Positions 33,130 through 43,500 of a stretch of DNA of 64,000 bases are shown one piece after another (positions within the stretch are counted from its first letter, which is position 1; every line of letters starts with the position of its first letter). Location of the stretch: contig NC_087066.1 of the NCBI RefSeq assembly GCF_963678635.1, positions 36,953,152 to 37,017,151 on the forward strand, read 5' to 3'. The notes under the pieces are model-generated. The model had not been told where the DNA came from, ran no database searches, and worked only from the letters and a program-made list of their open reading frames with translations. The stretch is from Symsagittifera roscoffensis. Lineage: Eukaryota; Xenacoelomorpha; Acoela; Convolutidae. The position numbers and the translations under genes are program-made.

Positions 33130-34230
33130 GTTTACCTTCTATCTGAAAGTTTTCTCAGCTCTTCTTCATAATAATTTCACAGAATTTCTTTTTTTTGAGT
33201 CTTTTGATGATGTATATAGGAAGCTTCTTAGTAGATTTTGCCGAAACTTCAAAATTATCATCTCTAAATTGTGGTTTGTATCCCTTTCGAAAAGGAAAAT
33301 CATTCTTTGAAATTCTCACTCTCCAACTTTGAGTTTTGGTTTCTTATACCTTGTTAGGGGTTTATTGCACAGAATTGAGAGAAAATCAGTACTCATGACG
33401 TCTCTAGGGGATTTCGCAAGAGATCAATTGACGCGACAATTCATTGTAGACACAAATTGAAGTAACTTGAGAATTATCATTTCACCATGATCTTCTTTGT
33501 AACCGTGAGCTATGTGTTTGAATAACGGAATGGCTATCTGCCTAAATGCAGCTTTTGTTTTCTCCTTGCAAGGTTTTTTGAAGGTTACCCAAATTCTGTT
33601 CCTTTATCAACCCAAAAAATTTCAGGACTGTTGTTTTTTCGAGAAACTGTTTTTTTGAAAGCTTTTAAAGTGTCGTTGGCATACCTTGTTTTCATTGTTT
33701 GAACTCTGACAAATCGCGAAAAAACATCAACGGCAACCAATTAATGTTTGACTCCATTGTTTTGACTCGCTAGATTTTCCACAAAAGCCATGTCTTCACA
33801 CCAAATTTCGTTATATGTTTTAAAAAAGCTTGAAGTCTTCGGAAACGTCTGATTGGAGGACCAAAATTTTCATACGGTGTCTTGGTTTGTAAAAATTGTT
33901 CTTTCTTTTTTGACAAACCGCCTGCTATACTCAACTTTTGCGCAAAACCGTACGCAGCTGTACCCCTGGGATACAATTTTTTCAGTTTTGTTTTTTCAGA
34001 TTTTGAAAGGAATCTAAGTTCCTCTGTCTTTCGCGTTGGCATTCTTGTTGTTAACAAATTTGGTGTGGATTTTGGGTTGCTTCCAGAATGGTAAAGTAAA
34101 TATCTGGAAAGTCGGTATTTTTTGCTTTAGTGCACACACAAAGTCTACAACAGATTTTTTTGGGTCTCGATGATCTATTATGATATTCTCTGACTGACTT
34201 AGTTTATTTCTAGGAAAATTCAAAATTAAA
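33130..34230 (-). pseudogene. Polinton integrase (retroviral-type rve domain), stops and frameshifts
   Basis: Pieces in order on the minus strand: a basic N-terminal region (SKSEKTKLKKLYPRGTAAYG), then IWCEDMAFVENLAS with the first catalytic Asp, VAVDVFSRFVRVQTMK, and EIFWVDKGTEFG with the second Asp and the Glu region. Towards the end FRKGYKPQF and PIYIIKRLKKKE form an SH3/chromodomain-like tail. Stops occur after GVKH and after GTEFG. The DDE layout and the spacing match Maverick integrases, which insert the element into host DNA. Confidence 0.65.
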
Positions 34231-34240
34231 TCAAATGTTA

Positions 34241-34859
34241 CAATCTCCTTTTTTACCTTGTGTGTTCTATTTCTGTTTTTTTTTTGTAAGCGTACTTTGT
34301 GATTAACAAACTGAGTAAGTAATTAGAACAAACTGATTCAGACTGTTTCAACCGTTTGATGAAAAAAAAAGTGATAGGGATAATAGTTGTAAGCCTTTAG
34401 GCGAGCTTAAAATACTTCCCCTTTGGTGCAGTGAATGTGTTGTTCGTGTGAATTGTAATACTTCTTTTCGATATTTTACTACGTCTACTCTTCGGAGATC
34501 CTGTAGCTCGCCGTAGAAAAATTACTAGACATTCGCTGAGGAACTGAACGAATATTTTTTGACAATGGAGGATGAATTGTTTTTGAATTTTTTGGGAGAA
34601 TGTTTGAAATATTGCGAGTATTGAGACCTATTTTGTACTCATCGTTCAAAAACTTTCTGTTACCTATGATTTAAAAAAGTTTGATAGAACTGAACCGCTT
34701 TTTGTGCAAAATTTTAGCGAATCAACTGTTTTTGGAGTTAAATCAATTAGTAAATGGCCAGAAGGAATAAAGTTTGCATCTTGATACTATTCCTCAATTG
34801 TGATCCTGAAACTTTCTGATGTTTTTGAGCAACCTACAAGGATGCCATGACCGGATGCC
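34241..34859. other. Spacer, no recognisable gene
   Basis: AT-rich, with several poly-A and poly-T runs. Nothing supported. Confidence 0.5.
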
Positions 34860-35126
34860 ATGACGTGGGCCAATACCTGGGAAATGATGAACAAGACGCT
34901 AGAAGCTTTCGCCACGAGGAACACATACTCAAGTGACAGAGGCGGTAGTAAATCCCGGAAAACCTTCAAAAAACCTAAAGAAATCAAGGACGATTCATCT
35001 GGTTGCATTGATACATGGGTAGAAGTAATGAGACTACATCTAGAAGAAGATAACTTGAACGATGAAAGGCAGGCTTTCACGGCAATACAAAGCAAGTTAG
35101 AGGTTGAGCAACGTTTTATTTTTTAA
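34860..35126 (+). pseudogene. Gypsy gag fragment
   Basis: 88-codon frame with SKSRKTFKKPKEIKDDSSG then CIDTWVEVMRLHLEEDNLN. It matches the gag piece in the 52.8-58.6 kb array (KKPRCYKEESDGCIDT, MEIMKLE), so it is a scrap of the same or a related gypsy family. Unlike the array copies it still has Trp where those have a stop (CIDTW versus CIDT-stop). Confidence 0.55.
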
Positions 35127-35457
35127 TGATCAAGATTATATCAAAGAAATTCATTTTTTTTTTTCAATTTTTAACAGTGCAAAAGATTTTCTAAACATGT
35201 GAGCAAAAGATATTGTGAAAAAATTTGCATGATTCAAAAATTAATTGTAAAGTTTTTAACATGTGTGCGAAAACTGTAATGATTTTAATGAGTTTTTTTT
35301 TACAAAATGTGAAAATTGATTTAGTTTTTTTACCCACTTTGCAAAAAAATTTTAGAACAAATATATGCCAGTTGAAAAATTAGTTACTATACTAAAATAA
35401 AATTACTAGACATAAAAAAAAATTGAATTACAAAACACAAGACAACAACGAAATTAT
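35127..35457. other. AT-rich spacer
   Basis: Homopolymer-rich, no coding or repeat content recognised. Confidence 0.5.
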
Positions 35458-35862
35458 CTACAAATCAAAGAGCTGTCGAGCAGCTGAGTTCTCAAACTTT
35501 TGCAATTTCTCAACGAATTGCAAAGCTGGTCTTGCCTCCCTTGCCGGTGGTTGTCTTGGGGGTTCGCTGACTGGAGTTCTCCCCTCAGAGAACCCCTCAT
35601 CTTCTTCGATATTAATTGGGTTCTCCACAGATCCCTCTTCTTCCCAAGGAAAGAGGAAACCATCGACTGGTTGAGCCACATATCTGGAGTCAGGATTGTC
35701 GGGGTAGTATATTCCCACATGCTCAGCTACTTCCTCCATCATTTTCTTTTCTCCAAGTTGGTTTTCTGTTAGCAGTACTTGCGTTATATGATGTTCGCTG
35801 AAATGCCTGCGCATGTCTTCCACCATGTGCCAGACTTGGATTGAGAATGACGTCATGACCAT
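35458..35862 (-). CDS. Hypothetical acidic/proline-rich protein, 134 codons
   Basis: Minus-strand frame: MVMTSFSIQVWHMVEDMRR, an acidic centre (EEEGSVENPINIEEDEGF) and a Pro/Ala/Arg linker (PPRQPPAREARPAL) ending in a short helix. No family recognised. The 5' part is repeated at 38588-38902, where the tandem duplication cuts it off after EDEGFSEG. It lies divergent from the polymerase remnant behind the same CRE/TATA segment, so the two may have shared a promoter. Confidence 0.4.
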   Translation of the reverse strand: MVMTSFSIQVWHMVEDMRRHFSEHHITQVLLTENQLGEKKMMEEVAEHVGIYYPDNPDSRYVAQPVDGFLFPWEEEGSVENPINIEEDEGFSEGRTPVSEPPRQPPAREARPALQFVEKLQKFENSAARQLFDL

Positions 35863-35925
35863 GAAAAGAAAATTGCGTAGGTGTTGACTTCATTTTCAAA
35901 AAAGAAATGACGTCATGACTATAAA
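35846..35925 (+). promoter_or_regulatory. Promoter-like segment with two CRE palindromes and a TATA box, copy 1
   Basis: AATGACGTCATGAC occurs at 35846 and 35906 in a 60-bp tandem repeat. TGACGTCA is the ATF/CREB palindrome. TATAAAAT follows the second at about 35921. Lies between two divergent frames. Confidence 0.35.
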
Positions 35926-36146
35926 ATGGTAAATGCGTAGGCAATGAAGTCAATGTTAGTGTAAATACGTTTATTTTAATTGGATTGAAATATTAATTTT
36001 GTTTGCCAATCAGAAACAGTCAATTGTGTTGTACTTCAATTTTTACCGATCGTTACCTTACGAGCAAAAAAAGTAAGTTCTTTATTCATTTGGTTCTTTG
36101 AGTTTTTAAATTTGGAACATTTCTAAAATTCCAATTTTTTTCTTAG

Positions 36147-37545
36147 ATAAAACGTGCTCTAAACCGAAATGTGAAAGTCAATTGCGAAAAATGTGGTGAT
36201 GAAAAACGGAGATCTGATGCTGCGAGACATCGAAAGAGATGTGAATACAAAGATGAACATAGTGTCCTAATTGTAAATTTATGTTCAATAAGAAGGAAGA
36301 GATGGGTTATCATGTGGCGAAGAAGTATGCTCAACAAAATTCGAAGCAGTCGACGGTTTCCCTTCTTGTGAGCAAGAATTCCCAAGTTATTACTCTCTCC
36401 AACAGTATCGGAGAAAAGAACATGCATCTAAGCAACGGAAACCTAGTGATACAGTTGGTGACTTGAACAAGATTTTGGAGGAAGAAGGGGAGGGTAGTGA
36501 AAAATTGAAGGAGGAACTTAGTGCTTGTCAACATTTCCTTGTAGAGATTAAGATAGAAAATGGAAGATATGAGGTATTTAACTATCAAATTTCTAAGTTA
36601 GATGCTAACATTATTAATGAGAAACTTGAAGAAGTCTTCAACTAGCTCGATGCTGCTGCTAAAATCAACAATGCGCTTGGTTTTTTTCTTCGAAGTATTG
36701 AGACTGGTGAATATCAATATTGCCCATGAACACAATACTTTATTTGATAAATCCCATTTGCTCTGTACTGAACGGATTTGATAACGAGCAAAGAAAAAGA
36801 AGAAAAACTTGATTTTGTGGAAAAACGTATCCTAGAACGCCGGAACACAAAATGGAGATTCAAATTGATCGCAAACGTGACAAATTTTGCTGCTTTGCTG
36901 AAAAATATTCCAAAGGATGTCCGGACTCCGTCCTACCTGAACCCTCACTACGACATACAGAAGTGAACTGTCTTTTATCTAACAAAAAGAAGGAACCATA
37001 CAAAGATCATATAGGTCTTTTCCGCGCATTGGTCATGTACATGAAGGGACACAATGATCTCGACTCTCACACTTCTAGATACTTTTCCGAATTTATATCA
37101 AAACCTGGTTATGATCCAAAAAATTTTCTTGAAATTTCTGTAGAAGTCTTGCCTGCTGTCGATGAATTAATCGAACGCAACATCTTTGTGATATTGATAT
37201 TCAAGAAGGAGAAAATTTAGGAGAACTAGCTCGACGAAGTGTTCGAAGATTTGATAAAAACAGTCAAGCTTCTGAGGTTCAACAATCATATCATTCATAC
37301 AAATGATACAGATAACTTCTTTAAGTGTTTCCGGTGACAATTTCTTCCACAAATCAGATCAATTCAACAAGCATCTCCAACGATGTGAAGACCAAGGGAG
37401 ACATATTTACCCAAAAATGTGTATGAGCTTCGCGAAATCTTGTTTTAAAAGCTAGAAGGATTCAGTCTTCCAGTTTCCGAAGATAACAAAACCTTCAGAA
37501 GTCTAGCAGTTTTCGATTTTGTAGTTAAGAAATTAAAAGCTTAGG
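36147..37545 (+). pseudogene. N-terminal remnant of Polinton-type DNA polymerase B, copy 1
   Basis: After an acceptor-like TTTTTTTCTTAG the plus strand reads, with frameshifts: a C2H2-type finger (VNCEKCGDEKRRSDAARHRK then RC), a Lys/Glu-rich linker (LNKILEEEGEGSEKLKEEL), a globular part (HIGLFRALVMYMKGHNDLDS; ARRSVRRFDK), a second finger (FKCFR; FFHKSDQFNKHLQRC), and the start of an exonuclease-like strand (FRSLAVFDF). Two zinc fingers ahead of an ExoI strand fit the N-terminus of protein-primed family B polymerases of Polintons. The polymerase domain itself is absent. At least four frame breaks. Confidence 0.45.
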
Positions 37546-37890
37546 GTAATTTGTTTTTCATCTAATTGCACACACAATCAAAAAAATTATCGCATTGTGA
37601 TAGGCTCTAATGCGAATCGCTATAAACCCCAAATCTAAGTCAAATCTAAAAAAGTCTTCGAGTTTTATGCACTAAAAGGCCCAAAATCAAAGTTTTATAT
37701 ATCTACAGCTGACATTTAAGTGTCTAAATCTGAGCCAATTTGACCAATTTCAAGCAACACTGTTAAGCGTTTCAATGAAAATTTTAGCAGATAAACTTTT
37801 TAGCCAAAATAGCCAAAAAACTGGAGTTTTAAATAAATCGGCCCTGTTTTTGCTTTTCGCCCCACCTGCAATTTTTTATAATTAAAATTA

Positions 37891-38613
37891 CCCGGGTTGA
37901 CCAAAACGATAATCATACAATTTTCATACATGCAATGCCTTAAGTACAGAAAATTGGAAGAAAAGTCTATGACTAGTGATTTTTCAAATATGGAAATTGT
38001 ATGTTTAGCATTTTCCCTTAAACAAAAAAATTGATTTTTTTAATTTTACCGAACACAAGTGACAAAAACCAAGGTTTGCTCAAAACCAGAGTCATCAAAC
38101 TTTTGATCGCTTTGCATTTACAAGGCATTGGAAACGACCTGAATTGTATAATAGTTATTTATTTTTGCAAAAAGTTTCAAAGATGATTGTTTTCAAAATT
38201 TGAGTTTTTAAATTACAAAACATTGATCAAGGCATGCATAAACATGCCATACAAAATAAATAGGAATTTTGAAAAAACACATCCTGGGAAACGAACAAAA
38301 ATACCATTTTTGTGTATTCAGGGCTACGGTATGCACACAAAAATTCAATTTTTGCATGCAAAAAATTATTTTTGGAAAGTGTTTGTTTTATTACAAAACC
38401 CGATTTGCTGTTGAAAACACGAAAACATTTTTTGGGCATTTTCAAAAAACTTAAAAATAATTTGAAGTCGCCATCAAAAAATGCAAATCATACAATTTCT
38501 AGATATATAAACTATAAGATAAGCATTTTTTGACAAAACGTTTTGTTTTTTATTTAGTACGATACACCGATTTCATGCCAAAACATTTTAAAAAGTAAAA
38601 AATGGTTTGATGA
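37891..38613 (+). mobile_element. TIR transposon (MITE-like), right end missing
   Basis: Left end CCCGGGTTGACC preceded by TA; the sequence matches 40934 onwards but stops at the duplication junction. Confidence 0.65.
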
Positions 38614-38885
38614 GTCTGGTCCCCTCAGAGAACCCCTCATCTTCTTCGATATTAATTGGGTTCTCCACAGATCCCTCTTCTTCCCAAGGAAAGAGGAAAC
38701 CATCGACTGGTTGAGCCACATATCTGGAGTCAGGATTGTCGGGGTAGTATATTCCCACATGCTCAGCTACTTCCTCCATCATTTTCTTTTCTCCAAGTTG
38801 GTTTTCTGTGAGCAGTACTTGCGTTATATGATGTTCGCTGAAACGCCTGCGCATGTCTTCCACCATGTGCCAGACTTGGATTGAG

Positions 38886-38965
38886 AATGACGTCATGACC
38901 ATGAAAAGAAAATTGCGTAGGTGTTGACTTCATTTTCAAAAAAGAAATGACGTCATGACTATAAA
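38886..38965 (+). promoter_or_regulatory. Promoter-like segment with two CRE palindromes and a TATA box, copy 2
   Basis: Identical segment 3,040 bp downstream, carried along by the tandem duplication. Confidence 0.35.
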
Positions 38966-39186
38966 ATGGTAAATGCGTAGGCAATGAAGTCAATGTTAGT
39001 GTAAATACGTTTATTTTAATTGGATTGAAATATTAATTTTGTTTGCCAATCAGAAACAGTCAATTGTGTTGTACTTCAATTTTTACCGATCGTTACCTTA
39101 CGAGCAAAAAAAGTAAGTTCTTTATTCATTTGGTTCTTTGAGTTTTTAAATTTGGAACATTTCTAAAATTCCAATTTTTTTCTTAG

Positions 39187-40588
39187 ATAAAACGTGCTCT
39201 AAACCGAAATGTGAAAGTCAATTGCGAAAAATGTGGTGATGAAAAACGGAGATCTGATGCTGCGAGACATCGAAAGAGATGTGAATACAAAGATGAACAT
39301 AGTGTCCTAATTGTAAATTTATGTTCAATAAGAAGGAAGAGATGGGTTATCATGTGGCGAAGAAGTATGCTCAACAAAATTCGAAGCAGTCGACGGTTTC
39401 CCTTCTTGTGAGCAAGAATTCCCAAGTTATTACTCTCTCCAACAGTATCGGAGAAAAGAACATGCATCTAAGCAACGGAAACCTAGTGATACAGTTGGTG
39501 ACTTGAACAAGATTTTGGAGGAAGAAGGGGAGGGTAGTGAAAAATTGAAGGAGGAACTTAGTGCTTGTCAACATTTCCTTGTAGAGATTAAGATAGAAAA
39601 TGGAAGATATGAGGTATTTAACTATCAAATTTCTAAGTTAGATGCTAACATTATTAATGAGAAACTTGAAGAAGTCTTCAACTAGCTCGATGCTGCTGCT
39701 AAAATCAACAATGCGCTTGGTTTTTTTCTTCGAAGTATTGAGACTGGTGAATATCAATATTGCCCATGAACACAATACTTTATTTGATAAATCCCATTTG
39801 CTCTGTACTGAACGGATTTGATAACGAGCAAAGAAAAAGAAGAAAAACTTGATTTTGTGGAAAAACGTATCCTAGAACGCCGGAACACAAAATGGAGATT
39901 CAAATTGATCGCAAACGTGACAAATTTTGCTGCTTTGCTGAAAAATATTCCAATAGGATGTCCGGACTCCGTCCTACCTGAACCCTCACTACGACATACA
40001 GAAGTGAACTATCTTTTATCTAACAAAAAGAAGGAACCATACAAAGATCATATAGGTCTTTTCCGCGCATTGGTCATGTACATGAAGGGACACAATGATC
40101 TCGACTCTCACACTTCTAGATACTTTTCCGAATTTATATCAAAACCTGGTTATGATCCAAAAAATTTTCTTGAAATTTCTGTAGAAGTCTTGCCTGCTGT
40201 CGATGAATTAATCGAACGCAACATCTTTGTGATATTGATATTCAAGAAGGAGAAAATTTAGGAGAACTAGCTCGACGAAGTGTTCGAAGATTTGATAAAA
40301 ACAGTCAAGCTTCTGAGGTTCAACAATCATATCATTCATACAAATGATATAGATAACTTCTTTAAGTGTTTCCGGTGACAATTTCTTCCACAAATCAGAT
40401 CAATTCAACAAGCATCTCCAACGATGTGAAGACCAAGGGAGACATATTTACCCAAAAATGTGTATGAGCTTCGCGAAATCTTGTTTTAAAAGCTAGAAGG
40501 ATTCAGTCTTCCAGTTTCCGATTGAAAGACAAAACCTTCAGAAGTCTAGCAGTTTTCGATTTTGTAGTTAAGAAATTAAAAGCTTAGG
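39187..40588 (+). pseudogene. N-terminal remnant of Polinton-type DNA polymerase B, copy 2
   Basis: Duplicate of the remnant at 36147-37545 and broken at the same places, so decay preceded duplication. One extra base at about 39952 (CCAATAGG versus CCAAAGG region) joins two frames into a 147-codon one at 39818-40261, which is accidental. Confidence 0.45.
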
Positions 40589-40933
40589 GTAATTTGTTTT
40601 TCATCTAATTGCACACACAATCAAAAAAATTATCGCATTGTGATAGGCTCTAATGCGAATCGCTATAAACCCCAAATCTAAGTCAAATCTAAAAAAGTCT
40701 TCGAGTTTTATGCACTAAAAGGCCCAAAATCAAAGTTTTATATATCTACAGCTGACATTTAAGTGTCTAAATCTGAGCCAATTTGACCAATTTCAAGCAA
40801 CACTGTTAAGCGTTTCAATGAAAATTTTAGCAGATAAACTTTTTAGCCAAAATAGCCAAAAAACTGGAGTTTTAAATAAATCGGCCCTGTTTTTGCTTTT
40901 CGCCCCACCTGCAATTTTTTATAATTAAAATTA

Positions 40934-41764
40934 CCCGGGTTGACCAAAACGATAATCATACAATTTTCATACATGCAATGCCTTAAGTACAGAAAATTGG
41001 AAGAAAAGTCTATGACTAGTGATTTTTCAAATATGGAAATTGTATGTTTAGCATTTTCCCTTAAACAAAAAAATTGATTTTTTTAATTTTACCGAACACA
41101 AGTGACAAAAACCAAGGTTTGCTCAAAACCAGAGTCACCAAACTTTTGATCGCTTTGCATTTACAAGGCATTGGAAACGACCTGAATTGTATAATAGTTA
41201 TTTATTTTTGCAAAAAGTTTCAAAGATGATTGTTTTCAAAATTTGAGTTTTTAAATTACAAAACATTGATCAAGGCATGCATAAACATGCCATACAAAAT
41301 AAATAGGAATTTTGAAAAAACACATCCTGGGAAACGAACAAAAATACCATTTTTGTGTATTCAGGGCTACGGTATGCACACAAAAATTCAATTTTTGCAT
41401 GCAAAAAATTATTTTTGGAAAGTGTTTGTTTTATTACAAAACCCGATTTGCTGTTGAAAACACGAAAACATTTTTTGGGCATTTTCAAAAAACTTAAAAA
41501 TAATTTGAAGTCGCCATCAAAAAATGCAAATCATACAATTTCTAGATATATAAACTATAAGATAAGCATTTTTTGACAAAACGTTTTGTTTTTTATTTAG
41601 TACGATACACCGATTTCATGCCAAAACATTTTAAAAAGTAAAAAATGGTTTGATGACACCATTTTATTAAAATGTATGAAATTTCTATAACTAGTACTTT
41701 TTCTTTAATCTAACTTTATGGAATTGTATGATTAGTAATTTTGCTCTATGGAGGTCAACCCGGG
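40934..41764 (+). mobile_element. Complete TA-flanked TIR transposon (831 bp, non-autonomous)
   Basis: Left end CCCGGGTTGACC and right end GGTCAACCCGGG are perfect 12-bp inverted repeats, each directly flanked by TA. Further in, AATCATACAATT and TTCATACAT recur in inverted order, so the TIR is longer but diverged. No transposase frame. TA target sites fit Tc1/mariner-type mobilisation. Confidence 0.75.
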
Positions 41765-41968
41765 TACTATTCACATTGTCCGATTACCATGAAAATAGAC
41801 ATGCCGACAAATAGGGCCATGATAAACATATTTGGTCCTCATAAATAGTTGAGATCTACTTGTAGAACCACTCGTTGTGCCATGAAATTGATGCTTGTGT
41901 GAAGTGGGGGGGGGAGGAAAAATAGCCAAAAAAACTTGTAAAAAAATTGACCAAACAAGAAAAATAAA
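41765..41968. other. Short spacer
   Basis: Contains a G9-like run near 41908. No gene. Confidence 0.4.
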
Positions 41969-43122
41969 GTAAACGGATTCAACAGAAAAAAATGGTTATT
42001 TTTAGTCATTTTGGCTAAAATTTTTCCTGCAATTTTTTTTAAATGGAATTGGAACATGTAGTTTTAATTTGATTGACTAATTAGCCAATCAATCAGATTC
42101 GACTACATTAGTTTCTGTTGAAGATGTAGAAACACTGGCTTTGGGCCGTTTTTGGCATCAGACCCGAATCTCCTAATACGGCGGTAATAACAAGTTAGTG
42201 TTTCTCGTTTTTTCTTTGGTATTTTGAGTGCTCAATACAATAAGTAGAGTGCGGAAGTGCCAAATTACCGAAAAGAAAAACATGAGGCTCAATTTTTTCT
42301 GCCTTCAATTGAGAGTTCTTTTTAAATAAAACTTTTATGGCATAATGTCCGCTGTGGCGTGGGCAAGGTTTTTATGAGCGGGGGGAGGGGGTTGGGAAGT
42401 TACTGAATTTCATAATATAAAAATTTAGCAAAGCTTCTGCTATCACCGCACGCAATATTTTGGCTGGTTTCTTCTCAAAACAAGCAAATGATGGCAACAA
42501 AGGTGCTTCGATAAAAAACTTGTTGTCTGCGGGCAGAATTGGCTGTCGTAACATAAAGTTAAAGGTTCCGCGGCATACGAAGTGAGAAGCAACCAGGGCT
42601 CAGGCTAAGTTTTCATATGAGATGGAGTAACTCACAGAGGGTTGTTAAAGAATCGATTTTGAAAAATTTGAAGATTAAGGATGAATTCTATTGGAACTGA
42701 TTGAATACTAGAAAACATTTAATAGCTCTGACCTAAATTTTAGCTGATTTAAAATTTCGAAAAGTTTTTTTTTGCTCCTTTTCTTGTTTTTGATTCCCTG
42801 TTTTTGGCTCTCCTGAAAGCTCCCATTTCAAAACTGCTTCTCAAGCAATAAAAATGAAGCCACTCAACTGGCTAAACAGAGCCCAAAATTAAGAGCCTTC
42901 CGATCCTGCCACAAAAATGGACGAAAACTGTCCGCTGTCCCTGCATCAAGAAGTTTTGAGGCCCCCAAAAATTCAATGAAAATATTAGTTGTAGAAATTG
43001 GAGGTGACAAGGGAAATAGGTGCATGGGCGACCCCATGTCTTATCATACTTTGTAGAATTCCGTTCGTACATGCTATGTATAAGCATTTGGAATTAAAGC
43101 ATTTGCAATGTTTTAAGATAGG

Positions 43123-43500
43123 AAATAGAATTGGCAAGAATGAGTGTTTGGACAATGATAAGGGAATTGTAATAAAAATTGCATTTCTGTGGTTTTTGCG
43201 TAGGAATTTCAAATTTTAGCGAAAATGTTGACGCGCATTATCTAATTGGTCAATATCAATAGTTTCTACGTGTGGATGTAGAATGAAGGCTTTATGGTAT
43301 ATTTTTTGATCATAGTAACTCAATGGTAAGAGTTTCTGCGCAACAAAACTGTAAAAACGCCAAAACACGATAAAATTCGATCTTTTTGGGCTAATACTTA
43401 TTTTAAATGGAGTTAAAACATCTAAAGCAATGCTATTTTAAGCTAAAACTATGCTGCAACCTAGCTGAAACGTTGCTGAAAGTTCCAAATCCTCAGAAAA
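43123..43500. repeat. Dispersed repeat C, copy 2
   Basis: Homologous to 29438-29800; see the shared phrases there. Confidence 0.5.

Larger units (their letters stand above)
30459..34240 (-). mobile_element. Decayed Polinton/Maverick fragment
   Basis: Minus-strand order: integrase (34230-33130), a small capsid-region gene (33010-32700), a Gly-rich small protein (32232-32020) and the penton-like protein (31819-30600). All are frame-broken. No terminal inverted repeats were found. Polintons are known in nematodes. Confidence 0.6.
35581..38613 (+). repeat. 3.04-kb tandem duplication, copy 1
   Basis: Copy 2 follows at 38621-41656; offset 3,040 bp, rising to 3,043 bp by small indels. The copies differ at only a handful of sites (for example TGTTAGC/TGTGAGC, CCAAAGGATG/CCAATAGGATG, CGAAGATAAC/CGATTGAAAGAC). 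Contents: part of the acidic ORF, CRE/TATA segment, polymerase remnant, left part of a TIR transposon. Confidence 0.9.
38621..41656 (+). repeat. 3.04-kb tandem duplication, copy 2
   Basis: Near-identical to 35581-38613. Only this copy continues into the right end of the TIR transposon, so the exchange point lies within that transposon. Confidence 0.9.

Noticed and set aside
38187-38533. Overlapping 60-75-codon frames in both strands, repeated at 41.2 kb
   Set aside because: They lie inside the non-coding TIR transposon, are mutually overlapping and of low complexity.
36147-40588. Two functional polymerase genes
   Set aside because: Both copies share frameshifts and lack the polymerase domain. 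They are duplicated remnants.
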